In this document: one piece after another, positions 7,619-15,962 of the stretch
Numbering within the stretch: the stretch's first letter is position 1
Layout: each line of letters begins with the position of its first letter
Origin: Muribaculum intestinale
Lineage (GTDB): Bacteria > Bacteroidota > Bacteroidia > Bacteroidales > Muribaculaceae
Length of the DNA stretch: 64,000 nucleotides
Assembly (NCBI RefSeq): GCF_002201515.1
Contig: NZ_CP021421.1
Location: 2,666,001-2,730,000 of the forward strand
Direction of reading: 5' to 3'
Translations under genes and position numbers: made by a program
Notes under the pieces: generated by a model
Told to the model about the DNA's origin: nothing
What the model saw: only the letters and a program-made list of their open reading frames with translations
Database searches by the model: none

Positions 7619-7942
7619 TCATTTTTCAAGTTCCACAATGTTGTCTATCCTGCCGTATAGGTATCTGCGAAGTCCGGTCTTGTCCGTTGCCTTGTATTCC
7701 GTCCAACGTCCGTATTGGCATACGAGGAACGTGCGGAGAACATCGGAGAAGTCAAACCTCCAGCCTTGCAAGGGGACTGCGCTCTTGAAATAGGTGTTAC
7801 TGTTCACGTTTTCGGTGAGCCAATCCTTTTCCTCTCGGTTCATCTGTCCTCCGTTGTTCAGTTTCTCACGAAGGATGTAAGCCTTACTGCCTTTCAGTGT
7901 TTCCAATGTCGGCACTTCCCAAGCCACGAATTTTGTTGCCAT
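7619..7942 (-). CDS. Small conserved protein of the conjugative element
   Basis: The protein of 107 residues starts MATKFVAWEVPTLETLKGSK; an ATG four codons upstream (7954) is a possible alternative. It contains LTENVNSNTYFKSAVPLQGW and DVLRTFLVCQYGRWTEYKAT, a pattern I associate with accessory genes of Bacteroidales conjugative elements. Soluble, mixed alpha/beta by eye; no function known. It is the first gene of the minus-strand accessory run, so a promoter should lie just upstream, in the structured non-coding stretch to 9 kb. Confidence 0.75.
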   Translation of the reverse strand: MATKFVAWEVPTLETLKGSKAYILREKLNNGGQMNREEKDWLTENVNSNTYFKSAVPLQGWRFDFSDVLRTFLVCQYGRWTEYKATDKTGLRRYLYGRIDNIVELEK

Positions 7943-8410
7943 TGTTGTTTCCATATCCGTTTTGTTTTTGATTTTTTGTTTTTAATGCGGATTCAAGAGC
8001 TGAGGAAGTTGAGTTTCAAACTATCTTATCTGCCTCTCGTTTATCCGACATTTTTTTTAATGCGTCTTTCTGTCGCATCGGTCGTTTTCGTTTCGGGTGC
8101 TTAAAAAGGTAGGGATTAGGGAATGCAAGGTTTTTCGCGGAAATACTACCCGCAGGGCTGGAGATTTCCGCAGAAAACAGGAGGCTTGACCTTGCTTTCC
8201 CGTCCAATCCCGGAATTACCTTTGCGCCCAGAACGGAAATGACTGCCTGATGCGGCTCACTGAAAGGCGCGGAAATGGAGGTAAACGGAAGTGGAGGCAG
8301 ATTGGACAGGAAAACTTCAAAAGAGAAATCCGTAAAAAAGAAGTCCACAAAAGAAAAAGGGAAACAGCCGGAAGCGTGGAACCGGGCAAACCACCGTGTG
8401 GAAAGTATGG

Positions 8411-8452
8411 TTTTATATGTCCGGCAGGACGTGTCCGGTCGGACATATAAAA
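8411..8452. repeat. 13-bp inverted repeat
   Basis: TTTTATATGTCCG (8411-8423) and CGGACATATAAAA (8440-8452) are perfect partners around a 16-base spacer. The spacer holds further GTCC/GGAC repeats, so GTCCG or its complement occurs four times within 30 bp. This is typical of a binding site for a dimeric protein or of a DNA-processing site. Confidence 0.7.
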
Positions 8453-8591
8453 TCATTCTTTCAGGTTTGCCTGCCGTGGGTGACGGCTTGTTCCATTCAT
8501 GGAGCGGGCGGTCTTGCACGGCTTTCCGCTTCCGGCTCAAATGGACAGCGAAAAAGAAAAACAGTCAGAAATCCGTAAAAGCACCTCTCTG

Positions 8592-8676
8592 GCATAAGCG
8601 CAAAAGAAATGGGCCTTGCATCATCAGTCTAAACTTCTGTTTAGGCGTGAGGCAAAGCCCTTTTCTCCGCTTATGC
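8592..8676. repeat. Long imperfect hairpin
   Basis: GCATAAGCG (8592-8600) pairs with CGCTTATGC (8668-8676). Inside it, an AAAAG..GGGC stretch pairs imperfectly with GCCC..TTTT, and CTAAAC (8629) pairs with GTTTAG (8639) around a four-base loop. The whole 85-base unit would fold into one long stem. Confidence 0.6.
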
Positions 8677-8680
8677 GGTA

Positions 8681-8727
8681 GTCGGCATACGTTCGTCCAA
8701 AATCTCTTTGGGCGATGGTGTGCCGAC
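8681..8727. repeat. Inverted repeat, 47 bp
   Basis: GTCGGCA (8681-8687) pairs with TGCCGAC (8721-8727), and an inner CGTCCAAA pairs with TTTGGGCG allowing one mismatch. It lies four bases after the longer hairpin, so the two form a tandem structured block. Confidence 0.6.
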
Positions 8728-9074
8728 GGACAAAACCGCTTTTACGGAAAAACTTATATGTGAGGATAAAAAATCAGGAGATTTATTTCTAAATCTCCCG
8801 TTTAATTTCTATTTTTGCATACGAAGAGTTCTTTGAAGGTTACGCAACGCGCAGAAGGATAATGCAGTAGATAACTAACTAATTCGTAACCTATTACTAT
8901 CATGAGCAATTAACCTACGCTCATTTCCAATAAATTACACTCTTTTCGTAACTTCGTGATGCAAAATTACGAAAAAAACATGTTTCAACCTGTCGGAATA
9001 TATAAATTCTTTATGAATGCTATAAATATACCATCGGCGCCATGTCGGAGGACACGGTGCCGATAGTGTGGTGA

Positions 9075-9638
9075 TTATTTCTTATAGCCGCATTTTATGC
9101 AGACGCCATGTTCGTTTAAGGCAATTCCACATAATGGGCAACGCTCGATGTTGTTGCGTGTGACATAGTCTTCTGTTGCTGCATTTTCACCGCTTGTGAA
9201 GGTTATTTTTGATATATTGAGTTTGTCCTTCAGCAGATTGTAGACAATCTTTATCATTCCTTCGACGGTCATGGTCTCTTTGGTGACAACCAGGCGGGCC
9301 TCCGGGTAGGCTGTCGCGAGTTCGGTCTTGAATGCAGGGCCTTTATTGGTGTTTTGTGGATGTCCGGTTACAATGCCCTGCTTCTCATACACCTCCAGTA
9401 CTGCAGGTAGCAGGGGGTCATCTTCTCTGAGAATCAGTGCGTGGTCAAAATTTTTCAACAGATTCCATGCGGTCTTTTTAATTTCATTGCATGGGAATAC
9501 CATGTTGACACCGTCGTTGATAGAGTCCTCTACTTCAATTGTGAGGGTTCCTGTATGGCCGTGGAGATATTGTGCCTCTCCTTTAAATCCATAGAATCTA
9601 TGGGCATACTGTAGGTCGAATGTTGTGATACTTTTCAT
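9075..9638 (-). CDS. QueD/PTPS-family protein with C-terminal zinc ribbon
   Basis: A 187-residue member of the 6-pyruvoyl-tetrahydropterin synthase / 6-carboxytetrahydropterin synthase family. The zinc-binding histidines are visible at His13 (YAHRFYGF) and in the HGH box (His26, His28), and FDHALIL matches the family. The C terminus adds a four-Cys ribbon, CPLCGIALNEHGVCIKCG, longer than classical QueD (about 120 residues). The Cys that normally sits four residues before HGH is Ala22 here (GEAQYLHGH), so classical QueD catalysis is in doubt. A role in queuosine or another pterin-like pathway is inferred from the family only. No other queuosine genes are nearby. First clear chromosomal gene after the mobile region. 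Confidence 0.8.
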   Translation of the reverse strand: MKSITTFDLQYAHRFYGFKGEAQYLHGHTGTLTIEVEDSINDGVNMVFPCNEIKKTAWNLLKNFDHALILREDDPLLPAVLEVYEKQGIVTGHPQNTNKGPAFKTELATAYPEARLVVTKETMTVEGMIKIVYNLLKDKLNISKITFTSGENAATEDYVTRNNIERCPLCGIALNEHGVCIKCGYKK

Positions 9639-10039
9639 AATCTTATTGTAATTTCTGGGTTGCGTTGAATTTTCTATACAAATAACACCCGCGACCTGGA
9701 TGTGGTTTTGATAAGAAAAGTTATAACAAGAGGCGTTTTGGTCAAATAATGTTGAAAAAAAGAGGGACAGGCTGATTTTGCTCAGACTGTCCTTCTCCGT
9801 TTCAACTATTTATTTATGAGAACCTCATATGTCCGGTATCACTACCCGATCTATGAGGACGAGGGATGTGAAAAAGCTGGTTATGTCGCTGTTTTCATTG
9901 TCTATAACAACTGAAAACTGACTATGGAAGCCGATTTTTTCAATTTTGGGCATAAAAGAATTTAAAAAAACGTAATACCGGGGGATAATTAGTGAATATT
10001 ATCAAATTAACTTAATTCATGAGCTTGAAAGACTATTTT
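9639..10039. other. Intergenic stretch with one terminator-like hairpin
   Basis: No gene is supported. GGACAGGCTGA (9765-9775) pairs with TCAGACTGTCC (9782-9792) with one mismatch. On the minus strand the hairpin is followed by a run of seven T (plus-strand A run at 9755-9761), so it would stop leftward transcripts, perhaps those of the DUF6155 gene. A 32-codon frame at 9816 has no support. Confidence 0.55.
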
Positions 10040-10390
10040 AGAGCTTGTTTAATAATAAATGTTACCGTCAGGGCGGTCAGTCGTCGGACAGATTTTCGCT
10101 TGTGATGAGGGAGTTATGGGGCTCCATAACGACCGAAGAGCGGGCGGAAATATGCCGGCGAATGGCCGACGAGAGGTAATTTGTTTCATATAGTTGATAT
10201 ATTTTTGCATTTACCTTACAAGCAGCCAAGAGATTGTGTAGGTTATAAAGTTACCTTTTGTCTCGTATATCTTGGCCGCTTTTCGACCTATTCCTCAGTC
10301 ATGTACATAAAGTACACTCCTTCGTCACATGTCGAAAATCGCCTCAAGCTATACGACCCTGTCGGTAACATTTATTATTAAACAAGCTCT
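10040..10390 (+). repeat. 351-bp MITE-like element, copy A
   Basis: The ends are a perfect 28-bp inverted repeat, AGAGCTTGTTTAATAATAAA... at 10040-10067 and its complement at 10363-10390. A second copy of the same length lies in opposite orientation at 57512-57862, with about nine in ten bases identical. The element encodes no convincing protein. It contains a core GCTTGTGATGAGGG followed by hairpin GTTATGG-GGCT-CCATAAC (10113-10130), and a promoter-like TATTTTTG at 10200-10207. No target duplication is clear; both copies share an ATTTT-like T-rich flank at the same end. It lies between the stop of the DUF6155 gene and the hairpin at 9765. Confidence 0.85.
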
Positions 10391-10457
10391 TGGCCGCCGT
10401 ATGGACCGGAAGTTTCTGTTGGATATGTTTTTTTTGATGCATAAGAGCAAGTCGGAT

Positions 10458-11000
10458 TTATCCGGGAACAGGTGTAATCCCTTTTTCGATACAGAAGTGG
10501 CGATATGTCTCTATAGCTTCTTTAGCTGTATGGGCTCTGCATCCCTCCAGAGTTTTTATTATGTCGGTTATCTGTGGATGCATCTCGTCGATAATGTCGT
10601 TGGAAAAGCAATATTCCAGCGTGTCCCAAAGCATATTGGGCAATGCTTTTTCCAAAGACTCTTTTATCCACCATCTCAATCGTATAGAATACCTTATGAT
10701 TTCCTCGATGTAATGTAATCTTACGCTGGCTATCAGGCGGGGAGAGGGGTGGAGCCGGGTGAAGTCCTTGATTGCACGTCGGCATACCGATGTGCGCGCT
10801 TTGGCTTTCCCTCTGGTGGGCGAAAACTCTTTGCTTATTGTCGCTATTGTTTTTTCGGCCATGCCTCTTTCATCTGGGCTGATGAAATATTCGAGATATT
10901 CACGTGCTTCCTTGCGGGCTTCGTAAAGGTCAAGAACGACTTCCATTATCTGGTCGCGGGTGAGACTGTTCAATGTCTTTTTCAGTGAGGTCTTTGACAT
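10458..11000 (-). CDS. DUF6155 family protein
   Basis: I take the ATG at 11000 (MSKTSLKKTLNSLTRDQIME), the typical start of this Bacteroidales family; the frame is open 16 codons further but that part is unlike the family. The 180-residue protein is helical and charged, with LYEARKEAREYLEYFISPDE and a long C-terminal helical repeat region, and has no signal or membrane segment. The function is unknown. The gene stands alone, convergent with nothing, with MITE-like copy A directly downstream. Confidence 0.8.
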   Translation of the reverse strand: MSKTSLKKTLNSLTRDQIMEVVLDLYEARKEAREYLEYFISPDERGMAEKTIATISKEFSPTRGKAKARTSVCRRAIKDFTRLHPSPRLIASVRLHYIEEIIRYSIRLRWWIKESLEKALPNMLWDTLEYCFSNDIIDEMHPQITDIIKTLEGCRAHTAKEAIETYRHFCIEKGITPVPG

Positions 11001-11147
11001 ATCAGTGGCTGGAATTATGTATACCGATTTATATAACGGATGTATCACCTCTATGATATATCTCTTGCAGAAAATATGCCTTAATATCAGATTAAGAGAT
11101 GATGTATTGGTCTGTTTTTCTGATTAAGTGTTCGATTTTCTGATTGA

Positions 11148-11182
11148 TTTGGTGCGTTTTTAGGTTATAATTCTTACCTTTG
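11148..11182 (+). promoter_or_regulatory. Bacteroidota-type promoter of the ompP1 gene
   Basis: TACCTTTG at 11175-11182 fits TAnnTTTG, with a TTTG at 11148-11151 upstream (spacing 23, slightly long). The predicted transcript start is about 20 bases before the ATG at 11210. Confidence 0.6.
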
Positions 11183-11209
11183 CCGTCACTTTTAATAAAT
11201 CAATCAAGT

Positions 11210-12622
11210 ATGAAAAAATATTCTCTGATTTCATTGCTTGCACTGGCATCGCTTTCTGCTCAGGCCGAGGGATATCAGGTAAATACATTTAGTCCCAAGC
11301 AGGAAGGCATGGGACATGTCGGTGTCGCTATGAAACTTGGCGCTGAAAGTAATATATTCAATCCTGCCGCAGTCGCTTTTTCAAACAAGACACTTGAGCT
11401 GTCGGCCGGTGTGAGCGCCATTTCCGCACTTGGGTCATGTACCTATGAAGGAAAAAAATATGAGACTGACAATGGCGTCAGCACACCTTTTAATGTCTCG
11501 GCTGCATTCCGCATATATGACAATCTTTATGCCGGCCTGTCGCTGTATACTCCCTATGGAAGCTCAATCAACTGGGGTGAGAACTGGCCCGGAGCTATCC
11601 TTAACCAGTCGGTTGACTTGAAAGTATTCACTGTGCAGCCTACTGTTTCGTGGAGGGTATTGCCAAATCTCAGTGTAGGAGCCGGTCTTATGATAGGTTG
11701 GGGAAGTGTGGATCTAAATAAGGGACTTGTTACTCCGGAGTCGTTTGATAGATTTCTTCCGATTGCCGGAATGCTCTCCGGAACTCAAATGCCATCGACT
11801 ATCGGCAATGTTGTACCGGCGTCAGTAAACCTGACAGGTGACACGCAGCTGGCTTTGGGATTCAATGTCGGTGTCATGTACGATATCAATACACGCTGGA
11901 CTGTCGGTGTGTCTTACCGCTCAAAGATGAATATGAAAGTAAAGAAGGGTATTGCACGAGTGTCGTATGCCGCCAATGATAAGATTTCCCAAGAGTTATT
12001 GGGCGGATCACTTGATCTGTTGAATTCCACCAACTTTGCCGCTGAGATGCCATGTCCGTATGTACTCACCTTCGGAGTGTCGTATAAGCCGATAGATAAA
12101 CTGATTCTTGCATTTGACGCCCAGCTCAACGGATGGAGCGCATATAAACAGCTTGATATCGAGTTCGATAATCTTGCGGAATATGACCAGCATCTAACAA
12201 AAAAATATAAGGATGCATGGACTTTCCATCTTGGCGGACAATATTCACTGACCGAACGCCTTGATTTGCGCGCCGGTGTTATGCTTGACCTTTCGCCTGT
12301 GAATCGTGAATACTACAATCCTGAGACTCCGGGAATGACAAAGATTGAGCCTTCTGTAGGTCTGTCATTCCGCCCGATGCCACAGCTGTCGATTGACTTT
12401 GCTTTTATGTATGTGTTTGGAACAGGTGCTGACGGAGTGGTAGGCAGCTACGATAATCTTCTTGCTAAAAAAGCAAATCCTGCACTTGACCAGCTTGCAC
12501 AGGCCCGTCCTGAACTTGCTCCGGTAGTAGCGGGACTTAAGATGCCTGAAACGGGTGAGTTCAAAGCCGATTACATGACTCGCGCCCTTATACCTGCAAT
12601 AGGTGTGTCATATTCGTTCTAG
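11210..12622 (+). CDS. OmpP1/FadL family outer membrane protein
   Basis: The ATG at 11210 gives MKKYSLISLLALASLSAQAEG, a clean signal peptide; the open frame upstream runs through the promoter. The 470-residue protein has the family's N-terminal hatch block (VNTFSPKQEGMGHVGVAMKL, ESNIFNPAAVAF) and alternating beta-barrel strands to a C-terminal aromatic end (IPAIGVSYSF). FadL-type channels take up fatty acids and other hydrophobic compounds across the outer membrane; the substrate here is not known. Monocistronic by context; the hairpin at 12724-12758 can end its transcript. Confidence 0.88.
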   Translation: MKKYSLISLLALASLSAQAEGYQVNTFSPKQEGMGHVGVAMKLGAESNIFNPAAVAFSNKTLELSAGVSAISALGSCTYEGKKYETDNGVSTPFNVSAAFRIYDNLYAGLSLYTPYGSSINWGENWPGAILNQSVDLKVFTVQPTVSWRVLPNLSVGAGLMIGWGSVDLNKGLVTPESFDRFLPIAGMLSGTQMPSTIGNVVPASVNLTGDTQLALGFNVGVMYDINTRWTVGVSYRSKMNMKVKKGIARVSYAANDKISQELLGGSLDLLNSTNFAAEMPCPYVLTFGVSYKPIDKLILAFDAQLNGWSAYKQLDIEFDNLAEYDQHLTKKYKDAWTFHLGGQYSLTERLDLRAGVMLDLSPVNREYYNPETPGMTKIEPSVGLSFRPMPQLSIDFAFMYVFGTGADGVVGSYDNLLAKKANPALDQLAQARPELAPVVAGLKMPETGEFKADYMTRALIPAIGVSYSF

Positions 12623-12713
12623 GAATATGTCTGGCGGAATTTTAAAAATTATTTGTTAGACAACCTCCAATACTTTTCCGCTTTATAAGAATGCGGAATT
12701 GAATATTAATAAG

Positions 12714-12758
12714 TAACTTTGCAGGGCAGCCCGATAATTCATTCGGTTGCCCTTTTTT
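12714..12758 (+). promoter_or_regulatory. hisS promoter followed at once by a hairpin with T-run
   Basis: TAACTTTG (12714-12721) fits the TAnnTTTG element. Two bases further GGGCAGCC (12724-12731) pairs with GGTTGCCC (12745-12752, one mismatch), followed by six T (12753-12758), and the hisS ATG is at 12772. The hairpin would therefore lie at the very 5' end of the hisS transcript. It may simply be the terminator of the upstream porin gene, or an attenuator-like leader of hisS. Confidence 0.6.
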
Positions 12759-12771
12759 ATTCTTCTTGTAT

Positions 12772-14136
12772 ATGGCACAGAAACCATCTATACCAAAAGG
12801 TACGCGCGATTTTTCTCCGGTGGAGATGGCGCGTCGCAACTATATATTTGACACTATACGTGAAGTATTCCGTCTTTATGGATTCAGGCAGATAGAGACC
12901 CCGGCCATGGAGAACCTGTCGACGCTGATGGGGAAATATGGCGAAGAGGGTGATAAACTCTTGTTTAAGATACTTAATTCAGGTAATTATCTGAAGAGTA
13001 CCGACCATGAGCTACTCAATGCCGAGGAGCCTTCCGGGCGTCTTACATCGCAGCTTTGCGAGAAAGGACTGCGTTACGACCTCACAGTGCCGTTCGCACG
13101 CTATGTCGTGATGCATCGCAATGAGTTGCAGTTGCCGTTCAAGCGGTTTCAGATTCAGCCGGTGTGGCGTGCCGACCGCCCGCAGAAAGGGCGATATCGC
13201 GAGTTCTATCAGTGTGATGCCGACATAGTGGGTTCTGATTCGCTGGTCAATGAGATTGAGCTGCTGCAGATTATCGACGAAGTCTTTTCCCGCCTTGGAA
13301 TACGTATAGCCATCAAGCTGAACAATCGCAAAGTGCTTGCAGGTATTGCCGAACTTATCGGTGCCCCCGACAAGCTGATTGATATTACGGTGGCCATAGA
13401 CAAGATTGATAAAATCGGCATTGACAATGTGGTGGTCGAACTGCGTGAACGCGGACTGTCGGATGATGCCGTGGAGCGACTTCGTCCGATACTCGCGATT
13501 TCCGGCTCGCTCGATGAGCGTCTGTCGGCGTTATCATCCTTGCTCGCTGATACTCCTGTTGGCGTCGCCGGTGTCGAAGAGTTGCGAGCAGTTGTGTCGG
13601 GCGTGGAGTCGCTTGGTATGAAAGCGCAGCTCGACCTTGATGTATCGCTCGCGCGCGGACTCAATTATTACACCGGCACTATCATAGAAGTGAAGGCCCT
13701 CGATGTGCAGATTGGATCTATTACCGGTGGTGGACGTTACGACAACCTTACTGGTGTGTTCGGTATGCCGGGCCTGTCGGGAGTCGGTATTTCGTTTGGC
13801 GCTGACCGTATATATGATGTGCTCAATACTCTTGATCTGTATCCTGAGAATACATCAGCAGCATCTAAAGTTATTTTCCTTAATCTTGGTGCCGACGAGT
13901 CTACTGTATCACTTAAAGCGGCAAAGATGCTTCGAGCCTCCGGTATTGCCGCGGAGGTATATCCAGATACGGTTAAGATGAAAAAGCAGATGGCATATGC
14001 CGATGCTATGCGCATACCTTTTGTTGCCATCATCGGCGAGACAGAGCTTGAATCGGGTACTGTAACACTAAAGGATATGGAAGCGGGTAATCAGGAGGCG
14101 GTTGCTCTTGATGACCTTGTGGCACGTTTGTCATAG
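12772..14136 (+). CDS. hisS: Histidyl-tRNA synthetase
   Basis: The 454-residue class II aminoacyl-tRNA synthetase charges tRNA-His. Motif 1 surrounds [20 protein letters not shown], motif 2 is [19 protein letters not shown] with [13 protein letters not shown], the histidine-binding signature is ARGLNYYTG, and motif 3 is GGGRYDNL...[15 protein letters not shown]. The C-terminal anticodon-binding domain covers about residues 360-454. I choose the ATG at 12772 ([16 protein letters not shown]); the earlier TTG is unlikely. The folP gene follows after 11 bases, cdaA after a further 9, so the three form an operon. Confidence 0.97.
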   Translation: MAQKPSIPKGTRDFSPVEMARRNYIFDTIREVFRLYGFRQIETPAMENLSTLMGKYGEEGDKLLFKILNSGNYLKSTDHELLNAEEPSGRLTSQLCEKGLRYDLTVPFARYVVMHRNELQLPFKRFQIQPVWRADRPQKGRYREFYQCDADIVGSDSLVNEIELLQIIDEVFSRLGIRIAIKLNNRKVLAGIAELIGAPDKLIDITVAIDKIDKIGIDNVVVELRERGLSDDAVERLRPILAISGSLDERLSALSSLLADTPVGVAGVEELRAVVSGVESLGMKAQLDLDVSLARGLNYYTGTIIEVKALDVQIGSITGGGRYDNLTGVFGMPGLSGVGISFGADRIYDVLNTLDLYPENTSAASKVIFLNLGADESTVSLKAAKMLRASGIAAEVYPDTVKMKKQMAYADAMRIPFVAIIGETELESGTVTLKDMEAGNQEAVALDDLVARLS

Positions 14137-14147
14137 TTGGGTGATAT

Positions 14148-15008
14148 ATGACGATGCATCCTTTTTCTCTTAAGTTGCGCGGCCGTGTAGTTGAGTTTGA
14201 CCATCCTCAGATAATGGGGATAGTCAACGTCACTCCTGATTCGTTTTATGCCGGGTCGCGTACCGGCGACTCTGTATCCGTGGCCCGGCGGGTGGAAAAG
14301 ATGATAGAGGATGGCGCCGACTGGATTGACATTGGTGCATATTCTTCCCGTCCCGGTGCTTTGGAGGTTACTGCCGAAGAGGAGATCCGCCGTCTGCGCC
14401 TTGGCATGGAAGCCTTGCGTAAAGTCGATTCTGATATTTTTGTCAGCGTTGATACCTTTCGTGCGGAGGTTGCGGACATAGCGGTGAAAGAACTTGGCGC
14501 GGACATGATAAATGATATATCCGGGGGCACTCTTGACTCGGATATGTTTGCCGTTGTTGCGGAGACGGGAGTACCTTATGTGCTCATGCATATGCGCGGC
14601 ACTCCGTCATCAATGCAGACAATGACTGACTATACCGATGTTACTGCCGATGTGTTGGCCGACTTGCAAGTCAAGTTATCCCGCTTGGGCGCTATGGGTG
14701 TGGCCGACGTAGTGGTCGACCCGGGCTTTGGATTTGCTAAGACTCTGGAGCAGAACTACACCCTTATGCGAGATCTTGGCATGTTTGGTCTGCTCGATTG
14801 TCCGGTGCTTGTCGGAGTGTCACGAAAGTCAATGATATACCGCCTCGCCGGGAAAACTCCTGACGAATCGCTTTTCGGTACTGTGGCGCTTAATGCTCTT
14901 GCGCTTGAACGTGGAGCCGCATTCCTGCGTGTTCATGATGTGGCTGCCGCTTATGATACACGAGCTGTCGTAGAGGCTGCTTTGAATAATTCATTTTCAC
15001 AATTATAA
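14148..15008 (+). CDS. folP: Dihydropteroate synthase
   Basis: A 286-residue TIM-barrel enzyme of folate synthesis that joins p-aminobenzoate to dihydropterin pyrophosphate. Visible signatures are IMGIVNVTPDSFYAGSRTG, DWIDIGAYSSRPGA, the phosphate-binding SVDTFRAEVADIAV, INDISGG, and the C-terminal VGVSRKSMIYR loop. Length fits the family. It lies between hisS and cdaA in a tight operon. An internal ATG (MHPF) two codons in is an alternative start. Confidence 0.96.
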   Translation: MTMHPFSLKLRGRVVEFDHPQIMGIVNVTPDSFYAGSRTGDSVSVARRVEKMIEDGADWIDIGAYSSRPGALEVTAEEEIRRLRLGMEALRKVDSDIFVSVDTFRAEVADIAVKELGADMINDISGGTLDSDMFAVVAETGVPYVLMHMRGTPSSMQTMTDYTDVTADVLADLQVKLSRLGAMGVADVVVDPGFGFAKTLEQNYTLMRDLGMFGLLDCPVLVGVSRKSMIYRLAGKTPDESLFGTVALNALALERGAAFLRVHDVAAAYDTRAVVEAALNNSFSQL

Positions 15009-15017
15009 TCTATTGCT

Positions 15018-15800
15018 ATGGCACCATTCGGCATAAAGGATGCGCTCGATATAATCATTGTAGCAATGCTCCTGTATTATCTGTATAAGATAATGAAGGA
15101 GTCTGGTACAATCAATATATTCTTCGGAGTGCTGGCATTTATCATTGTATGGGTGGTTGCCAGTGAGATATTCGAAATGAGGCTTATCGGCACCATCCTC
15201 GACAAGGTGATGTCGATAGGGCTTATAATTCTTGTGATTCTGTTTCAGGATCAGATAAAGCGTTTCCTTGTCGAGCTTGGCAATCATAACCGATGGCGTT
15301 TTTTGCGCGACATATTTCGCCATCACCGTGGGTCGGCAGTGTCTGCTGAGGATTCGCGCCGTTGGGTTATTCCTATTGTTTATGCATGCATGTCCATGTC
15401 CAAGTCAAAGACCGGTGCTTTGATTGTCATAGAGCAGTCAATCCCGCTGGAACTCTATGAAAAGACCGGAGATATGATTGATGCGGAAATCAACTCGCGC
15501 CTTATTGAGAACATTTTTTTTAAAAATTCCCCCTTGCATGATGGTGCTATGATTATCGCTCACGACCGCATAAAGGCTGCCGGATGTATACTTCCTGTGA
15601 GTCATGACACGAATATTCCCCGTTCAATGGGTTTGCGCCACCGTTCGGCGCTCGGCATAAGCCAGGCCACTGATGCGGCAGCTGTTGTGGTAAGCGAGGA
15701 GACCGGGAGCATATCGTTTGCCCATAGAGGGAAGATTATATCGCGTCTTTCGTCGACCGACCTTGAAAATCGTCTTTCCAGACTTGTCACCGATGAGTAG
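15018..15800 (+). CDS. cdaA: Diadenylate cyclase CdaA
   Basis: A 260-residue membrane enzyme that makes cyclic di-AMP from two ATP. Three N-terminal transmembrane segments lie at about residues 8-25, 35-52 and 58-76. The DisA_N cyclase domain (about 90-245) carries the DGA motif (LHDGAMII) and the RHR motif (LRHRSALG), both intact. CdaA is usually placed with folP or glmM in Bacteroidota and Firmicutes; the position right behind folP fits. An IS30-family element lies 162 bases downstream. Confidence 0.95.
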   Translation: MAPFGIKDALDIIIVAMLLYYLYKIMKESGTINIFFGVLAFIIVWVVASEIFEMRLIGTILDKVMSIGLIILVILFQDQIKRFLVELGNHNRWRFLRDIFRHHRGSAVSAEDSRRWVIPIVYACMSMSKSKTGALIVIEQSIPLELYEKTGDMIDAEINSRLIENIFFKNSPLHDGAMIIAHDRIKAAGCILPVSHDTNIPRSMGLRHRSALGISQATDAAAVVVSEETGSISFAHRGKIISRLSSTDLENRLSRLVTDE

Positions 15801-15962
15801 AGAGAAGTGCTCGCCGGGCGTCTGGCGAGCTTGAAGATTCCAAATCGAAGTGCAAAACTTTGAGATGGGCATTAGTCATTCTCCTCTCTCCTTCTGGCGA
15901 GGGGATGCCCAAGCGGCGGGGGCGGCCTAAACCGCCCCCAAGAGCGAACAGCAGCAGAACAT
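15801..15962 (+). terminator. Two hairpins between cdaA and the IS30-family element
   Basis: GCTCGCC (15809-15815) pairs with GGCGAGC (15824-15830), and GGGGGCGG (15918-15925) pairs with CCGCCCCC (15932-15939) around a six-base loop. Neither is followed by a T-run, so the second could stop transcripts only weakly. No gene is supported here. Confidence 0.5.

Larger units (their letters stand above)
1..8800. mobile_element. End portion of a Bacteroides-type integrative conjugative element
   Basis: A run of short minus-strand genes (DUF3873, PcfJ-like, PcfK-like and several small conserved proteins) is the set usually found beyond the tra genes of conjugative elements in Bacteroidales. The tra genes and the element's own integrase are not in the window, so only one end is visible and the left boundary lies outside it. 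The right boundary is uncertain: coding capacity stops near 7.95 kb, hairpins continue to about 8.8 kb, and the first chromosomal gene (queD-like) ends at 9075. I saw no tRNA gene or direct repeat that would define an att site. The type of element is inferred from the gene set. Confidence 0.7.
7955..9062. other. Non-coding stretch with several strong hairpins at the element edge
   Basis: Open frames here (for example 8016-8540 minus and 8275-8763 plus) overlap each other on both strands and give basic, low-complexity products with no family resemblance, so I do not call genes. The stretch holds three inverted repeats (8411-8452, 8592-8676, 8681-8727) and a short hairpin around 8777-8798 (GGAGATTT / AAATCTCC) followed by TATTTTTG near 8810, which fits the TAnnTTTG promoter element on the plus strand. 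Possible roles are a transfer origin, a leader or control region of the minus-strand genes, or the recombining end of the element; the sequence does not decide. Confidence 0.5.

Noticed and set aside
8016..8763. Long open frames on both strands (174 aa minus, 162 aa plus) in the hairpin-rich stretch
   Set aside because: They overlap each other on opposite strands, run through the inverted repeats and give basic, family-less sequences; the stretch looks non-coding.
9816..9914. 32-codon frame MRTSYVRYHYPIYEDEG... in the queD-DUF6155 gap
   Set aside because: No start signal, no terminator and no recognisable relative; possibly a remnant but not supportable.
10181..10381. 66-codon frame inside repeat copy A
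   Set aside because: Copy B has differences that do not preserve a reading frame in a protein-like way, and the sequence holds no domain; treated as chance.
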